DNA of 36,718 bases from contig JAUQPO010000002.1 in NCBI GenBank assembly GCA_030550335.1, positions 1-36,718 of the forward strand, written 5' to 3'. Origin of the DNA: Acidobacteriota bacterium. Lineage in GTDB: Bacteria > Acidobacteriota > Terriglobia > Bryobacterales > Bryobacteraceae. The translations under genes and the position numbers were made by a program. A model generated the notes under the pieces. That model saw only the letters and a list, made by a program, of their open reading frames with translations. It did no database searches and had not been told where the DNA came from. How positions within the stretch are numbered: the first letter of the stretch is position 1; the number at the start of each line of letters is the position of its first letter. This document shows, piece after piece, positions 1-8,735 of this stretch.

Positions 1-3000
1 CAACTGGAAGCTGGTGTGGAGTTCGGCCGGGACAGGCCGGCCGCGCAGCTCTTGGATGGTCTGCTCCAGCAGCCGCATGTACATTTCGAAGCCCACCGCA
101 TTGATGTGTCCGTGTTGTTCCGCACCGAGCAAGTTCCCGGCTCCTCGAAGCTCCAAGTCCAGTGCAGCGACTTTGAAACCCGAGCCCAGTTCGCTGAACT
201 CCCGCAAGGCAGCCAGACGCTTGCGAGCTGCTTCGCTAAGCTCGGCGTCTTCGGGGACCAGTAGGTAGGCGTAGGCGCGACGGTTGGAGCGTCCCACGCG
301 CCCGCGCAGCTGATAGAGTTCTGCCAGGCCGTAACGGTGGGCATTCTCGACGATGATCGTGTTGGCCAGGGGGATATCCAACCCATTCTCGACGATCGTC
401 GTGCAGACGAGCATGTCAAACTCGTGCCGCATGAACCCCAACAAAACCTTCTCCAGCGCGCTCTCAGCCATCTGCCCGTGGGCGACCGCAAGCCGACACT
501 CCGGCACCAGTTCTTTCAGAAAGGCTGCCCGACTCCAGATGGTTTCCACACGGTTGTGCAAGTAGTAGATCTGACCGCCTCGAGCGAGTTCCTGCTCGAT
601 GGCAGACCGAACCAATTGGGGATCAAATCGAGCCACCACCGTGTGGATCGCCAGCCGATCCTTAGGGGGTGTTTGGATGACCGAAAGGTCACGCAGGCCT
701 ACCAGCGCCATATGCAGTGTGCGAGGGATCGGCGTAGCTGTCATGGTCAGCACGTCGATACTCTTGCGCAATTCCTTCAGATGCTCCTTGTGGCGCACTC
801 CGAACCGCTGCTCCTCATCGATGATCAGAAGGCCCAGGTCGCGGAATCGCACGTCTTTGGATAGCAGCCGGTGGGTTCCGATGATGATATCGATCTTGCC
901 CTCGGCCAAATCTTCCAGGATCTGCTTGATCTGGCGGGGTGTGCGCAGGCGGCTCAACATTTCCACCCGCACTGGGAATGGAGCAAAACGCCGCTGGAAC
1001 GTTTCATAATGCTGCAAGCACAGGACCGTGGTGGGCGCCAGCACAGCCACTTGCTTGCCATCCGCTATCGCCTTGAACGCCGCACGCATGGCCACCTCGG
1101 TCTTGCCGTAGCCTACATCGCCGCACAACAATCGATCCATCGGCCGCGGGCTTTCCATATCGCGCTTGATCTCGCGAATGGCGGTCAGTTGGTCTGGCGT
1201 CTCCTCATACTCGAATGCCTCTTCGAACTCGCGTTGCCAGGGCCCGTCGGGCGAGAAAGCAAATCCTTCGGCCAGCTCCCGCTCAGCGTACAGTCGCAGG
1301 AGCTTCTCCGCCAAATCCCGCATTCGAGCCTTGACGCGTTTCTTGGTGCGCTCCCAAGTCACCCCACCCAACCGGTCAAGTGGAGGCTTCGCCTCGCCAG
1401 TCCCCCGGTATTTCTGGATCAGATTCAAGCTCGTTACGGGTACGTACAGCTTGGCGCCATCGGCATACTCCAGCACCACGAACTCGCCGGGCTGCCCGTC
1501 ATGAACCAACTCTCGCACTCCTAAGAACTTCCCGATGCCATGGGTCTCATGCACCACGTAATCGCCCGGGTGTAGATCCGCCAGCTCCCGCGCAAAAGCA
1601 CTCAGGTCCGTTCGGGGCAGCCGAGCTGGCAGCGCCAGATCCAGTGGGCCGAACAGGTCCTCGATCCCTATCAGTGCCAAACGCACTTCAGGCAACAACA
1701 CACCCCGGCGTAGCCGCCCCTTGGCCAGCAACAGCGGAGCATCCAGCCCGGCGTATGGGCGCTGGGCAACGCGTTCGGGAACCTCACCGACCTCAACCGT
1801 CAGCTGATGCGGCAGGCCGTATTCGGTGAAGATATCCGCCAGCCGCTCGATTTCTCCGGCGCTGGGTGCGAACACCACCAGCCGCCAGCCTTCCTCTGCT
1901 AGCTTCTTTACCTCCTCAACTGCTTGCGGAACCCGCCCCTGGAATGAAGGAACCGGCTGGGAGCGCATCCAAAACGACCGGCGCCCCAGCGATGGTGCGT
2001 CCACGCTTCCCAGCTCAAGCTCTTGAAGCCAAATCTTGTCGCTTTCGGCGATCCGCTGGCTGAATTCTTCAGCGGTGAGGAAATTCAGCTCGGCCGGACA
2101 CGAGATTCTGGCCGAGTGCTGCCGCAGGCGCTTCCAAAAGCGCTCCGCTGAGGCTTGAAGATCTCCAGGCTCGTCAATGACCAGGTAGCGGTGCTCGAAA
2201 TCACCCAGCCAGCACTCCCGCGGCTTGACCAGTGGCACCCAGAATTCCCAACCTTCTGGCAGACGTTCCTCGGCTGAATTCCCGATGCGTTCAGAGAGTT
2301 CCATCACGAGCTCGCGTGTTCGGACAATTTCCGTCAGCGGCAGCAGGCAGCATTCCTGGATTCGCTCGACCGATCTCTGGGTGCCGGGGTCGAAATAGCG
2401 CAGCGATTCCACGGAGTCATCCAGAAACTCGATTCGCAAAGGCCGCGACGAGCCAGGAGAGTAAACATCCAAGATCCCCCCACGCACCGAGTATTCACCC
2501 ACCATTTCCACCGGCTCGCGCGGCTGGTAGCCTACAGCTTCCAGGTAATCGACGACGCTTTCCAATCCCAGCTCATCCCCAACGCGAATCAGCAGCGCCA
2601 ACTGCCGGTAATAATCTGGTTCCCAGACCCGGTACAGGGCTGCCTCCACAGGGGCAACGATCACCGCTGCACGTCCACGAGCGAGGTTCCACAGCGCCCA
2701 GGCTCGCTGCTGTTGGATCTCCGCGTGAGGCGACAATCCTTGCCCCGGTAACGCATCCAGCGCCGGTAACGGCAATACCTGCGCTGCGTCGGGACTCAAC
2801 ACACTGGCGAATGTCCGAATGTGATCCACTAAAGGCTCAGCATGCTGGCTGGATGGAGTGATGACGATCAACGGCTGGCGCAAGACCTTCCAGAACAGCG
2901 CCACGCACACCGCCTTGGCCGTGGGGGTGAGACCGGAAAGTACGAAAGTTCGGGGCCCTTCCGTGCGGGGAGCCTGCAGGCTGCGCATGAGCGCAGCTAG

Positions 3001-3054
3001 CTCCGGATGCTCTTCGACAGCTTCAAACGCCTGGATGAGCGCTGGGTGCAGCAA
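1..3054 (-). CDS. mfd: Transcription-repair coupling factor Mfd (C-terminus outside window)
   Basis: ATP-dependent DNA translocase that removes RNA polymerase stalled at lesions and recruits UvrA. The frame is open from the start codon to the window edge, giving 1018 residues of a family usually about 1150 long, so the end of the RecG-like translocase and domain D7 are missing. Visible in order: a UvrB-like N-terminal module (GEYSVRGGILDVYSPG), the CarD-like RNA-polymerase-interaction domain (HETHGIGKFLG, near residue 505), Walker A GDVGYGKTE (about 645-653), the DEEQ box (746-749), TATPIPRT, and GRVGRSNRRAYAYLL. The last visible stretch is NAVGFEMYMRLLEQ. The start is read as TTG, because a stop lies four codons upstream in frame and no ATG or GTG fits. 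That stop is the stop codon of rfaE2, so the two genes are probably co-transcribed. Identification is secure; the start is less so. Confidence 0.96.
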   Translation of the reverse strand, partial: MLHPALIQAFEAVEEHPELAALMRSLQAPRTEGPRTFVLSGLTPTAKAVCVALFWKVLRQPLIVITPSSQHAEPLVDHIRTFASVLSPDAAQVLPLPALDALPGQGLSPHAEIQQQRAWALWNLARGRAAVIVAPVEAALYRVWEPDYYRQLALLIRVGDELGLESVVDYLEAVGYQPREPVEMVGEYSVRGGILDVYSPGSSRPLRIEFLDDSVESLRYFDPGTQRSVERIQECCLLPLTEIVRTRELVMELSERIGNSAEERLPEGWEFWVPLVKPRECWLGDFEHRYLVIDEPGDLQASAERFWKRLRQHSARISCPAELNFLTAEEFSQRIAESDKIWLQELELGSVDAPSLGRRSFWMRSQPVPSFQGRVPQAVEEVKKLAEEGWRLVVFAPSAGEIERLADIFTEYGLPHQLTVEVGEVPERVAQRPYAGLDAPLLLAKGRLRRGVLLPEVRLALIGIEDLFGPLDLALPARLPRTDLSAFARELADLHPGDYVVHETHGIGKFLGVRELVHDGQPGEFVVLEYADGAKLYVPVTSLNLIQKYRGTGEAKPPLDRLGGVTWERTKKRVKARMRDLAEKLLRLYAERELAEGFAFSPDGPWQREFEEAFEYEETPDQLTAIREIKRDMESPRPMDRLLCGDVGYGKTEVAMRAAFKAIADGKQVAVLAPTTVLCLQHYETFQRRFAPFPVRVEMLSRLRTPRQIKQILEDLAEGKIDIIIGTHRLLSKDVRFRDLGLLIIDEEQRFGVRHKEHLKELRKSIDVLTMTATPIPRTLHMALVGLRDLSVIQTPPKDRLAIHTVVARFDPQLVRSAIEQELARGGQIYYLHNRVETIWSRAAFLKELVPECRLAVAHGQMAESALEKVLLGFMRHEFDMLVCTTIVENGLDIPLANTIIVENAHRYGLAELYQLRGRVGRSNRRAYAYLLVPEDAELSEAARKRLAALREFSELGSGFKVAALDLELRGAGNLLGAEQHGHINAVGFEMYMRLLEQTIQELRGRPVPAELHTSFQL

Positions 3055-3066
3055 GCCTACTCTCGT

Positions 3067-3558
3067 CTAGGATGAAACCCCGCGGTCGACTCCCCTGGCG
3101 AGGATAGTCTCCACAATTCCCGTTGTCGAGTAACCAGGCTCAAGGGGTAAGGCATACACTCTGCCGCCCGCCGCCTCCACTTGTTCACGACCGGCAATGA
3201 AGTGTGCCCAGTCGGCTCCTTTCACGAGCACGTCCGGCAGCAGTTCTGAGATCAGCTCCGTAGGCGTATCCTCGTCGAAGAACGTCACTACGTCGACTGC
3301 TTCCAGCTCTGCCACCAACGCTGCGCGCTCGGCCTCGTGGATGAGAGGCCGCTTCGGGCCTTTGAGGCGACGGACACTCGCATCGGTGTTCAATGCCAAA
3401 ATGAGCACATCACCCAATGCCTTGGCCCGCTCCAGCAACCGGATGTGTCCAGGGTGGAGCACGTCGTAACAGCCGTTGGTGAAAACGACTGTTTTCCCCT
3501 CCTGCTTCCAGCGCCGGCGCAGTTCAACCAGCTCCCGACGCTCGCATATCGTGCCCAC
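3067..3558 (-). CDS. rfaE2: D-glycero-beta-D-manno-heptose 1-phosphate adenylyltransferase (RfaE2/HldE C-terminal type)
   Basis: Transfers AMP from ATP to heptose 1-phosphate to give ADP-heptose precursor for LPS inner core; cytoplasmic. At 163 aa it is the stand-alone nucleotidyltransferase half of HldE, without the kinase domain. The cytidylyltransferase-fold signature is complete: VVFTNGCYDVLHPGH with HPGH at residues 35-38, then LNTDASVRRLKGPKRP, the ADVLVKGADW-type stretch near residue 110-118 and the C-terminal STTGIV that contacts nucleotide in relatives. The start is GTG; a TAAAAT box only a few bases upstream on the minus strand suggests a very short or absent leader. It is followed by mfd and is divergent from waaF across about 55 bp, so precursor synthesis and heptose transfer share a control region. 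The kinase, GmhA, GmhB and HldD are not in the window. Confidence 0.93.
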   Translation of the reverse strand: MGTICERRELVELRRRWKQEGKTVVFTNGCYDVLHPGHIRLLERAKALGDVLILALNTDASVRRLKGPKRPLIHEAERAALVAELEAVDVVTFFDEDTPTELISELLPDVLVKGADWAHFIAGREQVEAAGGRVYALPLEPGYSTTGIVETILARGVDRGVSS

Positions 3559-3613
3559 GCCACTATTTTAGCCATTGGCTGCCGGCAAACCCCGCCTGCT
3601 ACCATGGCGGCTG

Positions 3614-4648
3614 ATGGGCCCACGATTGCTGTTGCGGGCTCCCAACTGGCTCGGCGACGCCGTCATGTCCCTACCAGCGATCGCCGCCATACGCCAGCAG
3701 TTCCCCAGCGCTCATTTGACCGTCCTGGCTCGCCCCGCGGTCGCTGAGCTTTACCTCCGCGATCCCACCGTTGATGCGGTTCTCACAGCGCCGTCCCGCA
3801 TCGGCTGGTCGAACTGGCGAGCGATTTGGCAGAAGGCCAAAGAGTTACGCCAGCATGCTTACCAGTGCGCCGTGTTGTTTCCAAACTCATTCGAATCCGC
3901 GCTGCTCCTATGGCTGGCGGCCATCCCTGAGCGCTTAGGTTACCGGCGTGATGGCCGCGGCTGGATGCTGACCCGCGCCATCCCCACGCCCCGCCCGGGC
4001 GAGATTCCACCCCACCAGGCCTACTATTACCTTGAGCTGATCCGCCGTGCGGGCTGGATCGCCCATTTGCCCCAACTGCAGGCTATCGAGCTGACCAACG
4101 CAGAGGAGATTCGCCAAGCCGGCTACCGGCGGTGGCAAGAGCACCACCTCGATGGCCCGATCGTGGGGGTGAGCCCTGGGGCGGCTTACGGAAGTGCCAA
4201 GCGCTGGTCGATCGAAGGCTTCGCCAAAGCTTCGGCCCGCCTGGCCCGCAATCTCGGAGCCACGGTAGCGATCTTCGGCTCCGCATCCGACGCGCCGCTA
4301 GGCGAGCGCCTGCTTGGACAGCTTTCCAAGGAAGGCATCCCCACACGCAACTACTGCGGTCGTACATCGTTAGGCGAATTCATGGAACTACTGGCTTGCT
4401 GCCGAGTGCTGCTCTCGAACGATTCGGGAGCTATGCACCTCGCTGCAGCTCTAGGGGTACCGACGGTGGCAGTGTTCGGTCCCACCGATCCCAAGGTCAC
4501 AGGCCCGCTAGGCCGTCGGTGCCATGTGATCCAGCACCCAGTTAGCTGCGCACCCTGCAAGCACCGTGAGTGCCCCATCGATCACCGGTGCATGCGGGCC
4601 ATCCAAGCCGACGAGGTGGCGGAAGCAGCGCTCCAGCTGCTCAAATAG
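3614..4648 (+). CDS. waaF: Lipopolysaccharide heptosyltransferase II (GT9)
   Basis: Glycosyltransferase family 9 enzyme that adds the second L-glycero-D-manno-heptose to the LPS inner core from ADP-heptose, at the cytoplasmic face of the inner membrane. The N-terminus MGPRLLLRAPNWLGDAVMSLPAI is typical of WaaF (APNWLGDAVM), and the ADP-heptose-binding motif DSGAMHLAAALG sits at residues 270-281, followed by PTVAVFGPTDP. The 344-aa length fits the family. ATG is chosen over an in-frame TTG 13 codons upstream because family members begin just before the RAPNWLGD motif; no strong Shine-Dalgarno is visible for either. First gene of a plus-strand operon with a degenerate nucleotidyltransferase and waaC. 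A C-terminal cysteine cluster (CAPCKHRECPIDHRC) is seen and recalls the Cys-rich tail of many WaaF proteins. Confidence 0.93.
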   Translation: MGPRLLLRAPNWLGDAVMSLPAIAAIRQQFPSAHLTVLARPAVAELYLRDPTVDAVLTAPSRIGWSNWRAIWQKAKELRQHAYQCAVLFPNSFESALLLWLAAIPERLGYRRDGRGWMLTRAIPTPRPGEIPPHQAYYYLELIRRAGWIAHLPQLQAIELTNAEEIRQAGYRRWQEHHLDGPIVGVSPGAAYGSAKRWSIEGFAKASARLARNLGATVAIFGSASDAPLGERLLGQLSKEGIPTRNYCGRTSLGEFMELLACCRVLLSNDSGAMHLAAALGVPTVAVFGPTDPKVTGPLGRRCHVIQHPVSCAPCKHRECPIDHRCMRAIQADEVAEAALQLLK

Positions 4649-4654
4649 ATAAGG

Positions 4655-5089
4655 TTGCGCGCGACGATCGTGGACACCCGAAACAAGATCCTCTCCTGGG
4701 CCGAAGCCAAAGAGCGTCTCGCAGCGTACCAACAAGAAGGAATCAAGGTGCTTCTCGTCACCGGCTACTTCGACCCCTTGTTGGCACCTCACGCTCGAGA
4801 CCTAGCCGATCTCGCCCGCGACGCCAGGTTGATCGTTCTTGTCCTGGATCCACCCGAGCCGATCCTCCCCAACCGCGCTCGCGCCGAGCTGGTGGCCGCT
4901 TTGCGCTCCGTCAGCTACGTGGTTCCCTTCGAGGGCGAGCAAGCCCTACCGCTGAACGAAGCACTACGGGTTGCCGAGTGCGTCCGGTTGGAAGAGCAGC
5001 ACCTGGATTACCGCCGGCAGTTCGTCGATCACGTGTTGCGCCGGCATGACCTGGCTGCAGCAACGTCCCTCAACCCCACGACGCTATGA
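4655..5089 (+). CDS. Degenerate RfaE2-like nucleotidyltransferase-fold protein
   Basis: A 144-aa protein whose first half lines up by eye with the RfaE2 encoded about 1.1 kb away: KVLLVTGYFDPLLAPHA (31-47) against VVFTNGCYDVLHPGH, then strands LIVLVLDPP and the helix RAELVAALRSVSYVVPFEG against RAALVAELEAVDVVTFF. The catalytic HxGH is changed: the first His is Leu, the Gly is Pro, and only the second His remains. The KGADW and STTGIV nucleotide-site elements are absent. Nucleotidyl transfer is therefore unlikely; a binding, scaffold or regulatory role in heptose transfer is inference. It sits 6 bp after waaF, and its stop overlaps the waaC start as ATGA, so it is translated as part of the LPS operon. 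Start is uncertain: TTG at 4655 or GTG at 4670. Confidence 0.8.
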   Translation: MRATIVDTRNKILSWAEAKERLAAYQQEGIKVLLVTGYFDPLLAPHARDLADLARDARLIVLVLDPPEPILPNRARAELVAALRSVSYVVPFEGEQALPLNEALRVAECVRLEEQHLDYRRQFVDHVLRRHDLAAATSLNPTTL

Positions 5090-6075
5090 ACGGGCGCAGC
5101 TGGGAGAAACTCCTTGTGGTCCGTCTCGGCTCTTTGGGAGACATCATCCATACCCTGCCCGCAGTGGCCACCATCAAGTACAACTTCCCCAAGCTGCACA
5201 TTGCGTGGGTGATTGAACCTCGATGGAGACCAATTCTCGAAGAGAACCCTTTCATAGACGAGATTCTCGAGTTTGACCGCGGCGACTGGCGCAGGGCCTG
5301 GTCGACCATCCGTCTGCTTCGACATAGGCGGTTCGACGCAGCCATCGATTTCCAGGGCTTGATCAAATCCGCCTTGGTCGCACGGCTATCCGGTGCCGAC
5401 CACGTCATGGGTTTTCACCGTTCACAACTTCGCGAACGCTGGGCCGCTCTGCTGTACAGCGAACAGGTGGGCGCGACAGCACTCCACGTGGTCGACCGGA
5501 ACCTCCAGTTCGCCGCAGCCATCGGGGCATCGCAACCGTTGGTGGTTTTCCCGATCGGCCCAGGTGTGCCCGAAGGCGAGCTACCGGCGGGCCAGTTCAT
5601 TCTTGCGGCTCCGTTCAGCGGCTGGCGGGCGAAGGAATGGCCACTCGAACGTTACGAAGAACTCGGCGAACTGGTTCGCAGGCGTCTTGACTGCCCTCTG
5701 GTGCTGAACGCTTCTTGGGAGTGGCGTGACAAAGTCCCCCGGCTGCGCGACTGCTGGTGGCACTTCAGTAGTGTTAACGGTTTGATCCACGCCACGCGCC
5801 GTGCCACAGCTGTCGTGGGAACAGACAGCGGCCCTTTGCACCTAGCCGCCGCTCTCGGAAAGCCGGGCGTAGCCATCTTCGGGCCGACCGATCCTCGACG
5901 CAACGGGCCATACACCGATCGCATGATCGTGCTCCGCAGCCCCTCAGCGAGAACTACGTACAAGCGCCTCCGCTCCTATCACCCATCGATGCTGGAAATC
6001 GGTGTTCAAGAGGTCTTCGATGCCCTGCTACGGGCCTTGGCGAGCGTCAACTCAGCCGGAGGCGCGTCCGAATGA
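5086..6075 (+). CDS. waaC: Lipopolysaccharide heptosyltransferase I (GT9)
   Basis: GT9 enzyme that transfers the first heptose from ADP-heptose to Kdo of lipid A-Kdo. The 329-aa protein opens with KLLVVRLGSLGDIIHTLPAV, where the RLGSLGDIIHTLP signature distinguishes WaaC from WaaF. The donor-binding loop TDSGPLHLAAALGKPGVAIF has DSGPLHLAAALG at residues 247-258, followed by GPTDPRRNGPY. The ATG overlaps the previous stop (ATGA) and the gene ends in another ATGA overlap with the methyltransferase-like gene, which suggests translational coupling through the operon. With rfaE2 nearby it gives a late ADP-heptose activation and inner-core transfer set. Family is certain; the I versus II assignment rests on the N-terminal signature. 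Confidence 0.92.
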   Translation: MNGRSWEKLLVVRLGSLGDIIHTLPAVATIKYNFPKLHIAWVIEPRWRPILEENPFIDEILEFDRGDWRRAWSTIRLLRHRRFDAAIDFQGLIKSALVARLSGADHVMGFHRSQLRERWAALLYSEQVGATALHVVDRNLQFAAAIGASQPLVVFPIGPGVPEGELPAGQFILAAPFSGWRAKEWPLERYEELGELVRRRLDCPLVLNASWEWRDKVPRLRDCWWHFSSVNGLIHATRRATAVVGTDSGPLHLAAALGKPGVAIFGPTDPRRNGPYTDRMIVLRSPSARTTYKRLRSYHPSMLEIGVQEVFDALLRALASVNSAGGASE

Positions 6076-6623
6076 ACCGCTCGTCGCGCTTTCCAAAACG
6101 ATACGCAGATTGGGCCGCCCGCGTGCGGGTGCCAGCGGGCTTCGTCCTGGCCCTAGCGTACCTAGTGCTCTCCGATCCCACACCGGCCTCGGCCACCTTA
6201 GGCGTCCCAATAGCGCTGGCGGGCATTGGGCTTCGGGCCTGGGCTGCCGGCCATCTCTTGAAGAACCAGGCTCTGGCTGTCACTGGCCCATACGCACACG
6301 TGCGCAATCCGCTCTACCTGGGCACACTCGTTGCCGCCTCAGGCCTGGCGATCGCAGCTCGGAGTTGGGTGTTCGCATTACTGTGCGCGACCAGTTTCCT
6401 ACTGATTTACCTGCCGGTCACCGAACTCGAGGAGCAACACCTACGTAGTCTGTTCCCTGACTACGTCACCTACGCGCAGTCCGTACCGAAATGGTGGCCC
6501 CGCTGGACGCCGTTCGCGCGTGGACGGTTCCGCTGGGAACTCTACTGGAGGAATCGGGAGTACCAGGCCGCAGCCGCATTCTTGGTAGCATTGGCAATAC
6601 TAGCCTGGAAGCTACAACATTAA
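6072..6623 (+). CDS. Isoprenylcysteine carboxyl methyltransferase (ICMT)-family membrane protein
   Basis: A 183-aa integral membrane protein with about four hydrophobic segments (roughly residues 20-35, 42-60, 85-112 and 165-180). The ICMT/phospholipid-methyltransferase core is present: TGPYAHVRNPLYLG (71-84) and EEQHLRSLFPDY (120-131), where the RNP, the EE pair and the DY belong to the SAM-binding half of the family. Bacterial members are SAM-dependent methyltransferases of mostly unknown substrate. The start ATG overlaps the waaC stop, so it is the last gene of the LPS operon. A role in methylating a lipid or glycan intermediate of the envelope is inferred from context only. A ribosome-binding AAGGAG at its end serves the next gene. 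Confidence 0.85.
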   Translation: MNRSSRFPKRYADWAARVRVPAGFVLALAYLVLSDPTPASATLGVPIALAGIGLRAWAAGHLLKNQALAVTGPYAHVRNPLYLGTLVAASGLAIAARSWVFALLCATSFLLIYLPVTELEEQHLRSLFPDYVTYAQSVPKWWPRWTPFARGRFRWELYWRNREYQAAAAFLVALAILAWKLQH

Positions 6624-6633
6624 GGAGACCCAC

Positions 6634-8661
6634 ATGCATCGGGGCGCCCTGTGTGCGCTGCTTGCCAACCTCAACGCTGCTCAGCGACAGTGTCGACGGT
6701 ACGCTGATGGGCTGACGCGCGTCATGGTCATCGCCTGGTTCGCCAGCGTAGCTGGGGCAACCACTTACTATTTAGACTGCAACGCGGGCAACGACAACGC
6801 GACAGGAACCTCGCCAGATCAGGCCTGGCGTACCCTGGAACGCGCCAATCGCCAAAGCTTGGGCCCGGGCGATGCGCTCCTGATCCGGCGCGGGACGCGC
6901 TGTTCCGGAACCTTGAAACTCCAAGGCTCGGGCGCTCTTGGCCGGCCCGCCCGGATCGGCTCTTATGGTGACGGTCCCCTGCCGGTGATCGACGCAAGAG
7001 GCGCCATAGCAGCCCTGGAAATCGAAGACCAGCAGCACTGGGTGATCGAGTCGCTGGAATTCACCGGTGGCACTCTATATGGCATTCACGTCAGCGCTCG
7101 CAGAGGTACAACGCGCGGCATCGAATTGCGCAACGTCGTGGTCCACGGAGTTCACGGTGAGCTCAAGACCAAAAGTTCCGGACTGATCGCGGTGCTGGGC
7201 CACGAGCCCGAGTCGGTTCTGGAGCGGATCACGATTGACGGCGCGACGTGTTATGACACGAGCCAGTGGGCTGGGATCATCGTGCGTGGCGCGTCGCGAG
7301 AAAACCGTGCCCGCCAGATTACGATCCGCAACTCGATTGTCCACCACGTCTATGGCGATGGGATCGTGCTGTTCCAGGTCGAAGATGGGTTGATCGAGTA
7401 CAGCGCAGCCTGGTTGACAGGTTTGCAGCCCCGGGAAACTATCGGGACTCCAAACGGCATCTGGACATGGCGCTGCCGCCGCTGTACCGTCCAGTGGACG
7501 GAGGGGTTTTGGATCGATTCTCCAGGAGTGGACGGTGGCGTCTATGACATCGACTGGGGTAATGAAGATAACATCGTCCAGTACAACTTCGGACACGACG
7601 CCCAAGGATACTGTGCCTCCGTGTTTGGAGCCCAAGGAGAGGTCACCGTCAATAGCGTCATCCGGTATAACGTGTGCGTGAACAACGGCCGAAGTCCGAA
7701 GCTGGCTCGCCGCCAGGGCGAGATCTACATCTCTACCTGGGACAAAGGCAGCATCGACGCGGTTCGCATCCACAACAATACGATTTACTGGAATCCGCCT
7801 ATTGAAGCTCCCGTCCTGCAGATCGATCAGGCGGACTTTACAGGTCCCGGGCCCAACCTTTTCGAGCGCAATGTGATCTACTCCACCAGCCCCTTGCTCA
7901 TCCACAGCAACCTGGCCCTGAAGTTCGATGGCAACCTTTACTGGCAGGTTTCCGGGAGACCACCTCGATGGGAATATGGCCAGCACGCTTACCACGATTG
8001 GCGCACGTTCCAGCAAAAGACCGGCCAGGAATTGCAAGGGCGTTATCAGGACCCGCTTCTCAACGCCTTGCTCGTTCCCCGTGCTGGCTCACCAGCGCTC
8101 GACGCAGTCCGCTGCGACCCAACTGCAAAGGTGGACGCTTTCGGGCACCCCCTACCTCAGGGGAAAAACTGCGATCTCGGCGCTATCGAGGCGTTACCAC
8201 CCGCGCCCGATACTCGGCCGCGCCGGTTCGTTCGCGAGGCGATCCCCAAACAGGACATCCACGGGCGATCAACCTTAGGGGTGTGGACCTTGCTCAGTTT
8301 CCTGGCCCCAGACTCAGCGCTCAGCCGCAGCCAGTTGGTATTCCTCAAAGCTGCACTGGTTCAGTATCGAGGCCGCGGTCTGCGCGTGCTGACCGTCTGG
8401 CCGCTCAAGCAGGCCGAGCTAATCCCGCTGAGCTACGAACTGGATCTAGGCGAGGTGCTCGCCGTGGCCGATCCCGAGCGTTCCATCGCGAAAGCTCACG
8501 GCGTGGAGAGCTACCCTGCGAGTCTGCTTGTGGACAACGCGGGACGTGTCATCGAACGTTGGGATGGTTTCGCAGCACCCGCGCACTTAGGGCTGTTGCT
8601 GCGGACCTTGGCGGGGCCGCCACCGGGTTCACCGGCAGTAGACTTACCCTTGCCCCGCTAG
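6634..8661 (+). CDS. Secreted right-handed beta-helix protein with CXXC-less thioredoxin-like C-terminal domain
   Basis: A 675-aa protein. After a 27-residue N-terminal stretch comes a hydrophobic segment (LTRVMVIAWFASVAGA, about 28-43) that looks like a signal peptide cut before TTYYLDCNAGNDNATG; translation could begin later than the ATG given. That ATG has a good AAGGAG seven bases upstream. The body to about residue 515 has the start of parallel-beta-helix polysaccharide-lyase-like proteins (YYLDCNAGNDN, then PGDALLIRRGT) and repeated short strands rich in N and G (RNSIVHHVYGDGIVLF, IVQYNFGHDAQG, IHNNTIYWN). The last about 125 residues (VWTLLSFLAPDS, LRVLTVWP, YPASLLVDNAGRVIERWDG) resemble the TlpA/redoxin fold, with the cis-Pro SYPASLLVD region kept but the usual CxxC replaced by PDSALS. 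Carbohydrate binding or cleavage is inference; no catalytic residues are assigned. Confidence 0.82.
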   Translation: MHRGALCALLANLNAAQRQCRRYADGLTRVMVIAWFASVAGATTYYLDCNAGNDNATGTSPDQAWRTLERANRQSLGPGDALLIRRGTRCSGTLKLQGSGALGRPARIGSYGDGPLPVIDARGAIAALEIEDQQHWVIESLEFTGGTLYGIHVSARRGTTRGIELRNVVVHGVHGELKTKSSGLIAVLGHEPESVLERITIDGATCYDTSQWAGIIVRGASRENRARQITIRNSIVHHVYGDGIVLFQVEDGLIEYSAAWLTGLQPRETIGTPNGIWTWRCRRCTVQWTEGFWIDSPGVDGGVYDIDWGNEDNIVQYNFGHDAQGYCASVFGAQGEVTVNSVIRYNVCVNNGRSPKLARRQGEIYISTWDKGSIDAVRIHNNTIYWNPPIEAPVLQIDQADFTGPGPNLFERNVIYSTSPLLIHSNLALKFDGNLYWQVSGRPPRWEYGQHAYHDWRTFQQKTGQELQGRYQDPLLNALLVPRAGSPALDAVRCDPTAKVDAFGHPLPQGKNCDLGAIEALPPAPDTRPRRFVREAIPKQDIHGRSTLGVWTLLSFLAPDSALSRSQLVFLKAALVQYRGRGLRVLTVWPLKQAELIPLSYELDLGEVLAVADPERSIAKAHGVESYPASLLVDNAGRVIERWDGFAAPAHLGLLLRTLAGPPPGSPAVDLPLPR

Positions 8662-8735
8662 CACGATCGGCATGCCGGTCACGGGTAGCGCCACTATCTA
8701 CGCCCGAGACCGCCACCGAGAGCGAATTGAAGACC

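Noticed and set aside
337-2861. Several long plus-strand open frames (175-217 aa) opposite mfd
   Set aside because: The minus strand reads continuously as Mfd with all its motifs. The plus-strand frames have biased composition and no recognisable domains, as expected from high GC.
7075-8037. 320-aa minus-strand open frame inside the beta-helix gene
   Set aside because: The plus frame has a ribosome site, signal peptide and beta-helix pattern; the opposite frame has none of these.
8662-8735. GATCGGCATGCCGGTC near-palindrome as a terminator
   Set aside because: The symmetry leaves no loop and no T-run follows; too weak to call.
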